NCBI GenBank assembly: GCA_900313765.1 | Contig: OMSN01000077.1 | Span: forward strand, 1-7,259 | Length of the DNA stretch: 7,259 nucleotides | Origin: an uncultured Eubacteriales bacterium | GTDB taxonomy: Bacteria; Bacillota; Clostridia; Lachnospirales; Lachnospiraceae | Direction: 5' to 3' | Shown here: one piece after another, positions 1 through 6,937 of the stretch | How the letters are laid out: each line of letters begins with the position of its first letter | How positions within the stretch are numbered: the first letter of the stretch is position 1 | The notes under the pieces: generated by a model | Seen by the model: only the letters and a program-made list of their open reading frames with translations | Database searches by the model: none | What the model was told of the DNA's origin: nothing | Position numbers and translations under genes: made by a program

Positions 1-1325
1 TTCTCCAGTGTCATCTCCGAGAGCCCTTCTATGTTCATGGCATCTCTGGACACAAACTGTGTAAAGGACTTGATCTTCTTCGCCGCGCATTCCGGATTGT
101 CGCAGAACAGAGTCTGTGTTCCCTGCGAGTCATGGACGGATGTCGGCTCCCCGCACACCGGACACCTGTCAGGCAGTTTCACCGAATCAGAACAGGTAAG
201 ATTCTCCGCGATCTGAGGGATGATCATATTGGCCTTGTAGACGGTGATCTCGTCTCCGATTCCCAGCTTCAGAGAACGGAGGATACTGATATTGTGAACG
301 CTCGCCCTGGAGACTGTGGTCCCTTCCAGTTCCACCGGATCAAAGATCGCAACCGGATTGATCAGGCCTGTCCTGGACGGGCTCCATTCGATCTCCCGAA
401 GGTGCGTCACCGCCTGTTCATCCTGCCATTTGAACGCCAGAGCGTTGCGGGGTGTCTTCGCCGTGCGGCCCAGGGACTCCCCGTATGCAATATCGTCATA
501 CAGGGCAACCAGTCCGTCTGAAGGGATCTCGAAGGTCTTGATCTTCTCTTCAAAATACGCAAATGCGTCATCCAGGTTCTGTGCGGTTACCGGCATATAT
601 TCTACCACTTCGAATCCCTGCTGCTCCAGGAATTCAAACTGCTTCGCTCTGGAATTATGGAAGTCCACGCCGTCCGCCTTCACAAGGGCAAACGCATAAA
701 ACCGGACGCTGCGCTGTGCCGTGATCTCACTGTTGAGCTGCCTCACGGAACCGCTGCACAGGTTGCGCGGATTCTTATACTGTGCGCCGCTCTCTCCGAT
801 CGACTCGTTGATCTTCTCAAAATCCGGATAGGTGATGACTGCCTCCCCGCGAAGCACCAGTTCTCCCTGATACGCGATCCTGAGCGGAATGTTGCGGAAC
901 ACCTTCGCATTCGGAGTGATCACATCTCCCGTCACACCGTTCCCGCGTGTAACCGCCTTCTGAAGCTGCCCGCCGCTGTACGTCAGAACCACCGTGAGGC
1001 CGTCCAGTTTCCAGCTCAGAAGGATGGTATGCGTGCCGACAAAGGATCGCATCTCTTCCCTGTCCTTGGTCTTACCCAGTGAGAGCATGGGACTGTCATG
1101 GTCTTCCTTGGGCAGGTCGTCCACTGCCTCGTAGCCAACCTTCTGCGTCGGGCTGGAGGCAAGTACGATCCCTGTCTCTTCCTCCAGCGCAGCCAGTTCA
1201 TCATAGAGCGCATCAAACTCCAGATTGCTCATGATCTCCCTGTTTTCGACATAATAAGCCCTGCTGGCCTCGTCCAGTATCCGGACGAGCTCTTTCATGC
1301 GATCGATCCTGCTGTCTTGTGCCAT
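1..1325 (-). CDS. ligA: NAD-dependent DNA ligase LigA, N-terminal 441 residues (3' end outside window)
   Basis: It seals nicks in DNA during replication and repair, using NAD+ to adenylate an active-site lysine. The frame is open from ATG at 1325 to the window edge, 441 residues of a protein usually about 650-670 long. Visible parts are the NAD-binding domain Ia (about 1-70, AYYVENREIMSN), the nucleotidyltransferase core with KLDG (catalytic K106), TRGNG (127-130), RGE (159-161) and NPRN (185-188), the 'AFKW' lysine (K299), an OB-fold (about 305-380, SRTGLINPVA) and a four-Cys zinc finger (C388, C391, C408, C413). The first helix-hairpin-helix residues follow. The start is supported by AGAGG seven bases upstream. 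Several residues differ from the textbook enzyme: TRGNG instead of TRGDG, and Leu where motif IV of E. coli LigA has Lys290. I believe this variant is typical of Lachnospiraceae, so I do not call it broken. It lies 81 bases downstream of rluF, probably in one transcript. Confidence 0.93.
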   Translation of the reverse strand, partial: MAQDSRIDRMKELVRILDEASRAYYVENREIMSNLEFDALYDELAALEEETGIVLASSPTQKVGYEAVDDLPKEDHDSPMLSLGKTKDREEMRSFVGTHTILLSWKLDGLTVVLTYSGGQLQKAVTRGNGVTGDVITPNAKVFRNIPLRIAYQGELVLRGEAVITYPDFEKINESIGESGAQYKNPRNLCSGSVRQLNSEITAQRSVRFYAFALVKADGVDFHNSRAKQFEFLEQQGFEVVEYMPVTAQNLDDAFAYFEEKIKTFEIPSDGLVALYDDIAYGESLGRTAKTPRNALAFKWQDEQAVTHLREIEWSPSRTGLINPVAIFDPVELEGTTVSRASVHNISILRSLKLGIGDEITVYKANMIIPQIAENLTCSDSVKLPDRCPVCGEPTSVHDSQGTQTLFCDNPECAAKKIKSFTQFVSRDAMNIEGLSEMTLE

Positions 1326-1406
1326 ACCTGTTCCTCTTGTCTGTATCTTCAACCCGCACCGGCTGTCTGCATCTCTTACTCTGTCTGCGAACATACATCC
1401 GATACG

Positions 1407-2114
1407 TTATTCCTTCAACCCTGCGAGAGCCTTCAGCTGCGCAGTCTCTTCATCGGTCAGCTCTCTGTATTCTCCTTCTTTCAGGTTCCCCAGCGAGATG
1501 TTCATGATCCGGATTCTCTTCAGTGCTGTCACATTGTATCCAAACGCACTGCACATCCTGCGGATCTGCCGGTTCATCCCTTCTGTCAGGATGATATTGA
1601 ATCGATATTCATCGATCTTGCTGACCTTGCATTTTCGCGTGGTCCTTCCCAGTTCCTCCAGACGTACACCATCACTCATTTTCTTCAGGAAAGGTTCCGT
1701 GACCGGCTGGTCAACCGTCACGATATACTCCTTCTCATGCCGCTCACGGGCCTTCTGGATCCTGTTTGAAGCTTCTCCGTTGTTGGTCATGAGGATCAGG
1801 CCTTCGGATTCCTTGTCCAGCCTGCCTACTGCAAAGACTCGCTCCGTGCACGTTACGATGTCTTCCAGGACCGGATCCCCCCAGGTCCTGTCAGTTGTCA
1901 CGACCACGCCGCGAGGTTTATAGACTGCAAGGAAGATCTCCCTTACTGTCTCTGTCACTGCCACTCCGTCAACCGTGACCACATCCGTATCTTCCACCGT
2001 CTGGCCGATCACTGCCTCCTGTCCGTTCACAGCGACTCTTCCATCCCCGATCAGTCGGTCTGCCTCTCTTCTGGAACACACCCCGTGTGAACTCAGATAC
2101 TTATTCAGTCTCAT
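1407..2114 (-). CDS. rluF: 23S rRNA pseudouridine synthase, RluF/RluB family
   Basis: It converts a specific uridine of 23S rRNA to pseudouridine; E. coli RluF acts on U2604 in the peptidyl transferase region. The 235-residue product has an N-terminal S4 RNA-binding domain (about 1-48, RLNKYLSSHGVCSRREADR), then the pseudouridine synthase domain with KPRGVV (66-71), the catalytic motif GRLDKESEGL (Asp100) and EGMNRQIRRM (178-187). The stretch HEKEYIVTVDQPVTE and the tail RIRIMNISLG resemble RluF more than RluB or RsuA. I chose ATG 2114 because it begins the S4 domain; the longer frame opens with TTG at 2159, inside the terminator stem of the preceding gene. No good Shine-Dalgarno or promoter is visible before ATG 2114. 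The exact target base in this organism is inferred from E. coli. ligA follows 81 bases downstream. Confidence 0.9.
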   Translation of the reverse strand: MRLNKYLSSHGVCSRREADRLIGDGRVAVNGQEAVIGQTVEDTDVVTVDGVAVTETVREIFLAVYKPRGVVVTTDRTWGDPVLEDIVTCTERVFAVGRLDKESEGLILMTNNGEASNRIQKARERHEKEYIVTVDQPVTEPFLKKMSDGVRLEELGRTTRKCKVSKIDEYRFNIILTEGMNRQIRRMCSAFGYNVTALKRIRIMNISLGNLKEGEYRELTDEETAQLKALAGLKE

Positions 2115-2145
2115 AGCACAGTGCCATTTCTTTAATGATATTGTG

Positions 2146-2179
2146 AAAAGCTGCCGCAAAGAATCTTGCGGCAGCTTTT
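2146..2179 (-). terminator. Rho-independent terminator of the SH3-domain gene
   Basis: There is a perfect 14-bp inverted repeat, arms 2146-2159 and 2166-2179, with a 10-bp GC-rich core (GCTGCCGCAA) and a six-base loop. AAAA/TTTT flanks make it able to work in both directions. It begins 30 bases after the SH3 gene's stop codon and ends about 31 bases before the rluF start, so it separates the two units. Confidence 0.88.
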
Positions 2180-2209
2180 TGTCAGATGAAAACCGGATCC
2201 AGTCATATA

Positions 2210-3247
2210 TTATGCAGCAGAGTCTGCCGCAGCATCCTGTGCTGTGGTCTGCGCAGTGGATCCCGATGTGGATGTACTGCTGCTGCCGCCGCTGAACTGC
2301 AGGTACTGTGTCGATACATATCCGTCGATCGTACCGCCTGTGGAAGAATTCGTAAATGTGATATGCGTCCAGTCACCCTCGGAGGAAACCACATTGACTT
2401 CCTGTCCGGGATAGAGTGTTGCAAGCACTGCTCCGTTGGTGCTTCCTTCCGCACGTACATTGACGCCGTCTGTTGCGACTGCGGTTCCGCCGGAAACCGG
2501 AGCGTTGTTAGAGGAAGAGCCGCCGGAGGAATTCGATTCGGTTGAATCCTCGCCGGAGGTACCGATACCCTGAGATTCAAGGTAAGCCTTCAGATCTTCG
2601 TCGGTTTCGGCAAGCTGCTGGCACTTCGCATTGACTTCGCGGATCAGGGACTGCACATCCTCACTCTTGTTGGAGTCTGTGACGAAATCCTGATACTGGC
2701 TCCAGTCAGAGATTACCAGGTCACCGCTGTCATTCTTTGTGACGAACAGCTGCCTGAGGCTGGGAACTGCTGTGCTGATATTCGGCAGTTTGCACTCACA
2801 GTAGACATATACCAGTGAGGAATCATCCACCGGTCCGTCCTTGGAATACGTAGAGATATTGTTATAATTCTCGATATCACTGCTGAAGGTCTCACTCTGA
2901 ACGGTATCATTCCACGGGTCCACGATCGTGGCAAGCGTTGCGGAATCCTTCGCCGCAACTGCCTTGTAATACTTCTGCGTAAGAGCGAGAAGATCCGGAT
3001 CATCCTGTGTCAGGTTCACAGATGCCTTCGGTACGGATCCCGATCCGGAGGACTCTGTCGACTTCTCGTCTTTCTGACTGGTCGTGACAGCCGTTGTTTT
3101 CTTACCCGTCTCTTTCTTCTTGGAGGAGGATGGTCCCCCGATCAGTCGAAAGATGCACACTCCGATAATAATTACCAGCACCACTGCCAGTCCAAGCATG
3201 ATATAGCGCAGATTGTCAGACAGCCATTCTCTGAAATTATCTATCAT
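2210..3247 (-). CDS. Membrane-anchored protein with NTF2-like region and C-terminal SH3b domain
   Basis: The 345-residue product begins with a short polar segment (1-13), followed by one strongly hydrophobic membrane helix (about 14-37). A Lys/Ser/Thr-rich linker (38-80) follows, then a region of about 83-190 whose opening (DLLALTQKYYKAVAAKDSATL) and length suggest an NTF2-like fold. Next are a helical stretch (195-226), a Ser/Gly-rich linker (227-255), a bacterial SH3 domain (about 256-318: GVNVRAEGST, ATLYPGQEVNVV, GDWTHI, GYVSTQYL) and a low-complexity Ser/Thr/Gly/Ala tail. SH3b domains usually sit outside the cell and bind wall peptides; an outward role at the envelope is inferred. The start ATG has GGAGG seven bases upstream. 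The gene has its own promoter (3310-3338) and terminator (2146-2179), so it is monocistronic. Its exact function is unknown to me. The NTF2-like call is the least certain part. Confidence 0.85.
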   Translation of the reverse strand: MIDNFREWLSDNLRYIMLGLAVVLVIIIGVCIFRLIGGPSSSKKKETGKKTTAVTTSQKDEKSTESSGSGSVPKASVNLTQDDPDLLALTQKYYKAVAAKDSATLATIVDPWNDTVQSETFSSDIENYNNISTYSKDGPVDDSSLVYVYCECKLPNISTAVPSLRQLFVTKNDSGDLVISDWSQYQDFVTDSNKSEDVQSLIREVNAKCQQLAETDEDLKAYLESQGIGTSGEDSTESNSSGGSSSNNAPVSGGTAVATDGVNVRAEGSTNGAVLATLYPGQEVNVVSSEGDWTHITFTNSSTGGTIDGYVSTQYLQFSGGSSSTSTSGSTAQTTAQDAAADSAA

Positions 3248-3309
3248 GGCAAAGCCTCCAGTCCCAAATTCAATACCCTTTATTAATTTCTCCCAAAAAA
3301 CTACTAATA

Positions 3310-3338
3310 ATTATAATTGAGTTTTATAACAATTGCAA
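3310..3338 (-). promoter_or_regulatory. SigA-type promoter of the SH3-domain gene
   Basis: On the minus strand, TTGCAA (3338-3333) and a perfect TATAAT (3315-3310) are separated by 17 bases. The predicted start near 3303 gives a leader of about 55 bases with GGAGG before the ATG at 3247. It lies divergent to the tRNA promoter, with 46 AT-rich bases between the two -35 boxes. Confidence 0.75.
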
Positions 3339-3384
3339 TTCATTAATAATTCCAGGATATCGATTTAAGAAAGTTTTTTCTCAT

Positions 3385-3413
3385 TTGACTTTAACTGGTT
3401 GCTATGCTAAGAT
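3385..3413 (+). promoter_or_regulatory. SigA-type promoter of tRNA-Arg
   Basis: TTGACT (3385-3390) and TAAGAT (3408-3413) have a 17-base spacer, and TGC just before the -10 gives an extended -10 element. The predicted start is near 3420, giving a 5' leader of about 17 bases for RNase P to remove. A T-rich stretch (3374-3386) lies just upstream. Confidence 0.78.
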
Positions 3414-3436
3414 GTTCACCGTCTAAACAGCCACGT

Positions 3437-3509
3437 GCATCTGTAGCTCAGGGGATAGAGCAACGGTTTCCGGTACCGTGTGGCGGGGGTTCGATTCCCT
3501 CCAGATGCG
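3437..3509 (+). tRNA. tRNA-Arg (anticodon CCG)
   Basis: The 73-base sequence folds as a full cloverleaf. The acceptor arms GCATCTG/CAGATGC (3437-3443 with 3502-3508) pair perfectly, the D stem is GCTC/GAGC, and the anticodon stem is ACGGT/ACCGT. The loop TTCCGGT carries anticodon CCG at 3470-3472. The variable loop has five bases and the T arm has a TTCGATT loop. The discriminator base is G3509. CCA is not encoded, so it must be added after transcription. It decodes the arginine codon CGG. The gene stands alone with its own promoter and terminator. Confidence 0.96.
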
Positions 3510-3514
3510 TCTGT

Positions 3515-3545
3515 AAGGCCTCCGGCTGAGCCGGAGGCTTTTTTT
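3515..3545 (+). terminator. Rho-independent terminator of tRNA-Arg
   Basis: A nine-bp perfect GC-rich stem, GCCTCCGGC (3518-3526) with GCCGGAGGC (3530-3538), has a TGA loop and is followed by seven T (3539-3545). It starts only a few bases after the tRNA. On the minus strand there is no T-tract after the hairpin, so it should terminate mainly plus-strand transcripts. The last T residues overlap the stop codon of the convergent gene. Confidence 0.92.
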
Positions 3546-4491
3546 ATGCGGCAATCTCCAGGCGATCCGTCTGCCTGTCGTAATAATATACACTGTCTGA
3601 CAGGTATTCCTCCGCCTCCACCTGTGTCCTGTTGATCTCCCGGACCATCGCTCCCAGGTCCTCCGGATCCTGTCCGAACCGAACCGGTATAATCATGCAT
3701 TCATGAACCGAACTGGGAAGAATATACAGATTATCCGCCTCCTTCGCGGCAAGGCTGCCAAGAATATCCTTCCTTGCCATATAGCAGGCGCCAAACTGCC
3801 TGTCCGTGTTGGTGAGGACATAGATGGGAGAATCGTGACAGTCTTCCATATTTTCCGGGTTATCCTGGCCGCTGTCCTCTTCTCCGTTTTCTGCTTCTGG
3901 GAAGGGGCCGTGGATTGCTCCAAGCTCTCCGAGCATCTCCTCCATACTCATGAGCTGCGGAGGCAGGAGCACCGGTGTATTGGTCCTGGCAGCATGATCC
4001 AGTTCTTCGTCGCTCATGCCCCACAGCTTCTGATGTTCTCTGCGCACCATTACCGCCCCGTCTCCAATCACTGCATTCTTTACCAGGATATAGAAGACCA
4101 GCGACAGGTCCAGGAGATCCCGGTGCGGGACCTCATCAAGAAGATCCCGGTTCCGGAAACGGTTCACGACACGGTACACAATATTGCCGCAGACCGTATC
4201 CCTGCTCAGAAGACCTTCCACATCCAGCGCACCATCCGGCACTGCCTGCCGATACTGCATCAGGATCCGGTCTGCGATACGCCGGATGCTCATGCCTTCC
4301 CTGTGCCACTCATACAATGTATTCAAATAGATGTTCGGGCAGATCCGGTCCCCCGGCCGTGTGATCATCATGCTGTCCAGCATGACTGCATTGTTTCTTC
4401 GCACCGGTACGATCTGCACCGTATATCCATCCTCCACCAGATCTGATACCTCTTCTTTAATGCGATTGAGAAATTCAGAATATGTGATCAA
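3544..4491 (-). CDS. DUF5688-like protein of unknown function, TTG start
   Basis: The product is 315 residues when started at TTG 4491. It resembles DUF5688 proteins, which I know mainly from Lachnospiraceae and related Clostridia; their function is not known to me. The N-terminal part (about 1-80: YSEFLNRIKEEV, NNAVMLDSMMI, CPNIYLNTLYEWHREGMSI) is the most family-like. A basic middle part follows (101-157, RVVNRFRNRDLLDEVPHRDLLDL), then a PQLMSMEEMLGELG segment, an acidic probably disordered insert (199-219), and a C-terminal alpha/beta part (222-300) with 'LYILPSSVHECMIIP'. I see no signal peptide, membrane segment or catalytic motif, so it is probably cytoplasmic. The open frame continues upstream to 4662, but that stretch runs through the terminator of ung and reads as non-coding. 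No convincing promoter is seen at 4492-4596; leakage from the hisH-hisF-ung unit is possible. It converges on the tRNA. Confidence 0.82.
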   Translation of the reverse strand: MITYSEFLNRIKEEVSDLVEDGYTVQIVPVRRNNAVMLDSMMITRPGDRICPNIYLNTLYEWHREGMSIRRIADRILMQYRQAVPDGALDVEGLLSRDTVCGNIVYRVVNRFRNRDLLDEVPHRDLLDLSLVFYILVKNAVIGDGAVMVRREHQKLWGMSDEELDHAARTNTPVLLPPQLMSMEEMLGELGAIHGPFPEAENGEEDSGQDNPENMEDCHDSPIYVLTNTDRQFGACYMARKDILGSLAAKEADNLYILPSSVHECMIIPVRFGQDPEDLGAMVREINRTQVEAEEYLSDSVYYYDRQTDRLEIAA

Positions 4492-4497
4492 AACAGA

Positions 4498-4503
4498 CTC
4501 CTT
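4498..4503 (-). promoter_or_regulatory. Shine-Dalgarno site that sets the TTG start of the DUF5688-like gene
   Basis: AAGGAG lies six bases before TTG (4491-4489) on the minus strand. No in-frame ATG or GTG nearby has such a site, and the conserved YSEFL sequence begins right after this TTG. Confidence 0.8.
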
Positions 4504-4567
4504 CCGTAAACAGACTGAACTTAATATGTGACGGATCTGCTGCAGACAGAAATAGTGAATCGAATGA

Positions 4568-4580
4568 TTCCTGACAGGAA
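4568..4580. repeat. Short palindrome in the leader of the DUF5688-like gene
   Basis: TTCCTG-A-CAGGAA is a perfect six-bp inverted repeat around one base. It lies between the ung terminator and the TTG start of the DUF5688-like gene, where an operator could sit. It overlaps a second small repeat, GAATC (4557-4561) with GATTC (4566-4570). Chance occurrence is quite possible. Confidence 0.3.
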
Positions 4581-4596
4581 ATTGCCGCCGGAGAAA

Positions 4597-4643
4597 TAAA
4601 AAAGCGGCGATGTGCTGCACAATCATGCTAGCACAATGCCGCT
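4597..4643 (-). terminator. Rho-independent terminator of the hisH-hisF-ung unit
   Basis: On the minus strand, AGCGGC pairs with GCCGCT (4638-4643 with 4603-4608). After a 2x2 internal mismatch, TGTGCT pairs with AGCACA (4630-4635 with 4611-4616). A 13-base loop and a run of six T (4602-4597) complete it. It lies about 90 bases after the ung stop codon. Confidence 0.82.
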
Positions 4644-4731
4644 GCCAAATCAACATTTGCACATATGGGAATTGTATCCAAATCTCAAAGACATTATGTG
4701 ATCTCAGAGCTCAAGACTCTCCGTTCTCTCA

Positions 4732-5412
4732 TCAATGCCCTATATTCTCAATCTGCCAGTCGACCGGTTCCACTCCGTTCTCTTCCAGGAAACGGTTGAC
4801 TTTCGAAAAAGGACGGCTCCCAAAGAACCCTCTGTACGCAGACAGCGGGCTGGGATGCGGACTCTTCAGGACCAGATGTTTCGGATTGTCCAGCATACTG
4901 CATTTGTCCTGGGCACTCCTCCCCCAGAGAATGAACGCGATGGGACGATCCTGCGCATTTACAGCACGGATCGCTGCGTCCGTGAAATTCTGCCATCCAA
5001 ATCCTGCGTGTGAAAAAGCCTGATGGGCACGGACCGTGAGAACGGAATTGAGCAGAAGAACTCCCTGCTCTGCCCATTTTGTAAGGCATCCGTTATCCGG
5101 TATGGTACACCCCAGATCGTCATGCAGTTCCTGATAGATGTTGACCAGGGACGGCGGGATCTGGATGCCCGGCTTCACGGAGAAACTCAGCCCATGCGCC
5201 TGCCCGGGTTCATGGTATGGATCCTGCCCGAGAATGACGACCTTGACCTTGCCCAGCGGAGTGAAATGAAATGCGTTCAGGATATCCCCCGCGGGCGGAT
5301 ACACCTGGAACATGGCATATTCAGCTTTTATTTTTTTATACAGCTCCGCGTAATAGGGCTTGCGGAATTCTGCCGAAAGTGGTTCCAGCCAGTCATTAGT
5401 GATCGCAGCCAT
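4732..5412 (-). CDS. ung: Uracil-DNA glycosylase, family 1
   Basis: It removes uracil from DNA, arising by cytosine deamination or dUTP misincorporation, as the first step of base excision repair. The 226-residue product has the normal family length and all key motifs: GQDPYH (62-67) with the water-activating Asp64, GLSFSV (74-79), LLLNSVLTVRAHQAFSH (119-135, uracil pocket Asn122), and HPSPLSAYRGFFG (186-198) with catalytic His186 and the DNA-minor-groove Leu loop. Tyr replaces the His seen in the E. coli version of that loop (SAHRGFF). The ATG start is preceded by AGGAG nine bases upstream. It is 46 bases downstream of hisF on the same strand with no terminator between them, so it is probably the last gene of the hisH-hisF-ung unit. 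Confidence 0.97.
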   Translation of the reverse strand: MAAITNDWLEPLSAEFRKPYYAELYKKIKAEYAMFQVYPPAGDILNAFHFTPLGKVKVVILGQDPYHEPGQAHGLSFSVKPGIQIPPSLVNIYQELHDDLGCTIPDNGCLTKWAEQGVLLLNSVLTVRAHQAFSHAGFGWQNFTDAAIRAVNAQDRPIAFILWGRSAQDKCSMLDNPKHLVLKSPHPSPLSAYRGFFGSRPFSKVNRFLEENGVEPVDWQIENIGH

Positions 5413-5458
5413 CTGTGTTATCTCCTATCGTCCATGCATTGATCCGGCGCATCGCGTC

Positions 5459-6220
5459 TCAGAGCCGTACCGGTACGCCCCGCTCTCTCAGATACTCCTT
5501 CACCTGACGGATCTCCAGTTCCTTGTAATGGAACAGGGATGCAGCCAGCGCCGCATCTGCCTTTCCCTCTGTCAGTGCATCGTAGAAATGATCCAGGGTT
5601 CCGGCGCCTCCGGAGGCGATCACAGGGATCTTGACGTTTTCAGCGATTGTCCTTGTCAGCTCCAGGTCATAACCGGCTTTGGTACCGTCACAGTCCATGG
5701 ATGTCAGAAGAATCTCTCCGGCGCCGAGCCGGTCCGCCTTCATTGCCCACTCGACAGCATCGATGCCCATGTCGATACGGCCGCCGTTGCGGTACACATT
5801 CCATCCGCTCCCGTCTTCCCTGCGCTTCGCGTCAATTGCAAGAACCACACACTGTGAACCGAACTTGTCCGCTGCATCCGAGATGAGATCCGGATTCAGG
5901 ATCGCTGCTGTGTTCACAGAGATCTTGTCCGCACCTTCCCTCAGGATCTCCCGGAAATCTTCTACGGTCCGGATACCGCCGCCAACCGTGAACGGGATAA
6001 AGACTGTCTCAGCGACCCGTCTTACCATATCTACCACTGTCCGTCTCGCATCACTGGAAGCTGTGATGTCCAGAAATACCAGTTCATCGGCTCCTGCTTT
6101 ATCATAGGCAGCACCGATCTGGACCGGATCGCCCGCATCTCTCAGATTGACGAAATTGACGCCTTTTACAACCCTGCCGTTGTTTACATCCAGGCAGGGG
6201 ATGATCCTCTTTGTAAGCAT
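5459..6220 (-). CDS. hisF: Imidazole glycerol phosphate synthase, cyclase subunit HisF
   Basis: With HisH it converts PRFAR plus ammonia to imidazole glycerol phosphate and AICAR, the step linking histidine and purine synthesis. The 253-residue (beta/alpha)8 barrel shows [13 protein letters not shown] with catalytic Asp11 and VLAIDAKR with catalytic Asp130. The phosphate-binding loops are FTVGGGIR (77-84) and [12 protein letters not shown] (200-211), and [13 protein letters not shown] (176-188) is also present. I start at ATG 6220 because [12 protein letters not shown] is the usual N-terminus. The frame extends five codons to GTG 6235, but that GTG overlaps the only Shine-Dalgarno site. It is the second gene of the unit, 48 bases after hisH and 46 before ung. 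Confidence 0.97.
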   Translation of the reverse strand: MLTKRIIPCLDVNNGRVVKGVNFVNLRDAGDPVQIGAAYDKAGADELVFLDITASSDARRTVVDMVRRVAETVFIPFTVGGGIRTVEDFREILREGADKISVNTAAILNPDLISDAADKFGSQCVVLAIDAKRREDGSGWNVYRNGGRIDMGIDAVEWAMKADRLGAGEILLTSMDCDGTKAGYDLELTRTIAENVKIPVIASGGAGTLDHFYDALTEGKADAALAASLFHYKELEIRQVKEYLRERGVPVRL

Positions 6221-6234
6221 AATGAATGATCTCA

Positions 6235-6239
6235 CTCCT
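6235..6239 (-). promoter_or_regulatory. hisF ribosome binding site with unusual spacing
   Basis: AGGAG lies 14 bases before ATG 6220, longer than the usual 5-10. It overlaps the in-frame GTG at 6235, so that GTG cannot use it. An in-frame ATT at 6223-6221, 11 bases away, is a remote alternative start. Confidence 0.5.
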
Positions 6240-6268
6240 ATCTGTCAGATCCAGGAAAAGTCCTGCTG

Positions 6269-6898
6269 TTATAATCTCAGAAAATTGTCGAGGATCTTCA
6301 GTCCCCAGTCACCGCTCTTCTCCGGGTGGAACTGGCAGGCAAACAGATTATCCTTCTCTACACTGCCGCCGACACGAACACCGTACTGTGCGGCCGCAGT
6401 GATCATTGTCCCGTCACTGCCGTCCGTCATCGGTCTGTTCACAGGCAGATAGTAACTGTGCACAAAATAAACATAGGTATTCTCCGGAATGCCTTCGAAC
6501 AGTTTTCCTCTGCATGGGTATTCAAGACAGTTCCATCCCATATGCGGGATCTTAAGAGTACCGTTCTGATCCGGAATACGGATGATGCGGCCTTTCATCA
6601 GCCCCAGACCTTTCACTCCCGGAGATTCTTCACTTTCTTCAAAGAAGAGCTGCAGCCCCAGGCAGATCCCCAGAATCGGAGTACCCTTTTCCCTGACCTC
6701 ATAAAGAACTTCATCAATCCCGTATGCGTGCAGGTTCTCCATGGCTTTGCCAAATGAACCAACTCCGGGAAGGATGACATGGTCCGCACCCAGGATCTCG
6801 TTCCTGTCTCTTGTAAGTTTGTATTCATATCCAAGATGCGCGCATGCTCTCTGCACGCTTCGGATATTGCCCGCATCATAATCACAGATTGCAATCAT
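6269..6898 (-). CDS. hisH: Imidazole glycerol phosphate synthase, glutamine amidotransferase subunit HisH
   Basis: It hydrolyses glutamine and channels ammonia to HisF. The 209-residue class I amidotransferase has the full triad: Cys79 in GICLGLQ, and His191 and Glu193 in FACQFHPEKS. The PGVGSFG motif (44-50) forms the oxyanion strand region, and PHMGWN (118-123) and YFVHSYY (144-150) are typical of HisH. Length is normal. The ATG has GAGG about nine bases upstream. It is the first gene after the promoter at 6998-7026, with a leader of about 93 bases, and is followed by hisF after 48 bases. None of the other his genes is in the window. Confidence 0.97.
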   Translation of the reverse strand: MIAICDYDAGNIRSVQRACAHLGYEYKLTRDRNEILGADHVILPGVGSFGKAMENLHAYGIDEVLYEVREKGTPILGICLGLQLFFEESEESPGVKGLGLMKGRIIRIPDQNGTLKIPHMGWNCLEYPCRGKLFEGIPENTYVYFVHSYYLPVNRPMTDGSDGTMITAAAQYGVRVGGSVEKDNLFACQFHPEKSGDWGLKILDNFLRL

Positions 6899-6937
6899 GC
6901 AATGTTCCCTCTTACTTCATGAATTATGTCCGACAGT

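Noticed and set aside
1326..1406. Small gene or promoter between rluF and ligA
   Set aside because: It holds only the ligA ribosome site; no -10/-35 pair or coding frame with its own ribosome site is convincing.
1098..1923. Long plus-strand open frames over ligA and rluF
   Set aside because: They are antisense to strongly recognised genes and resemble no family I know.
2115..2159. Longer rluF start at TTG 2159
   Set aside because: It lies within the terminator stem of the upstream gene and has no ribosome binding site; the S4 domain begins at ATG 2114.
3437..3545. tRNA-Arg as an integration site of a mobile element
   Set aside because: No integrase, no direct repeat of the tRNA 3' end and no foreign-looking genes appear in the window.
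3703..4446. Plus-strand open frame of 247 residues opposite the DUF5688-like gene
   Set aside because: It is a shadow of the minus-strand gene, with no ribosome site and a composition rich in His, Pro and Arg, as expected of reverse-frame translation.
4492..4662. 57-residue N-terminal extension of the DUF5688-like frame up to 4662
   Set aside because: It runs through the ung terminator hairpin, is unlike the family N-terminus, and the TTG at 4491 has a good Shine-Dalgarno site.
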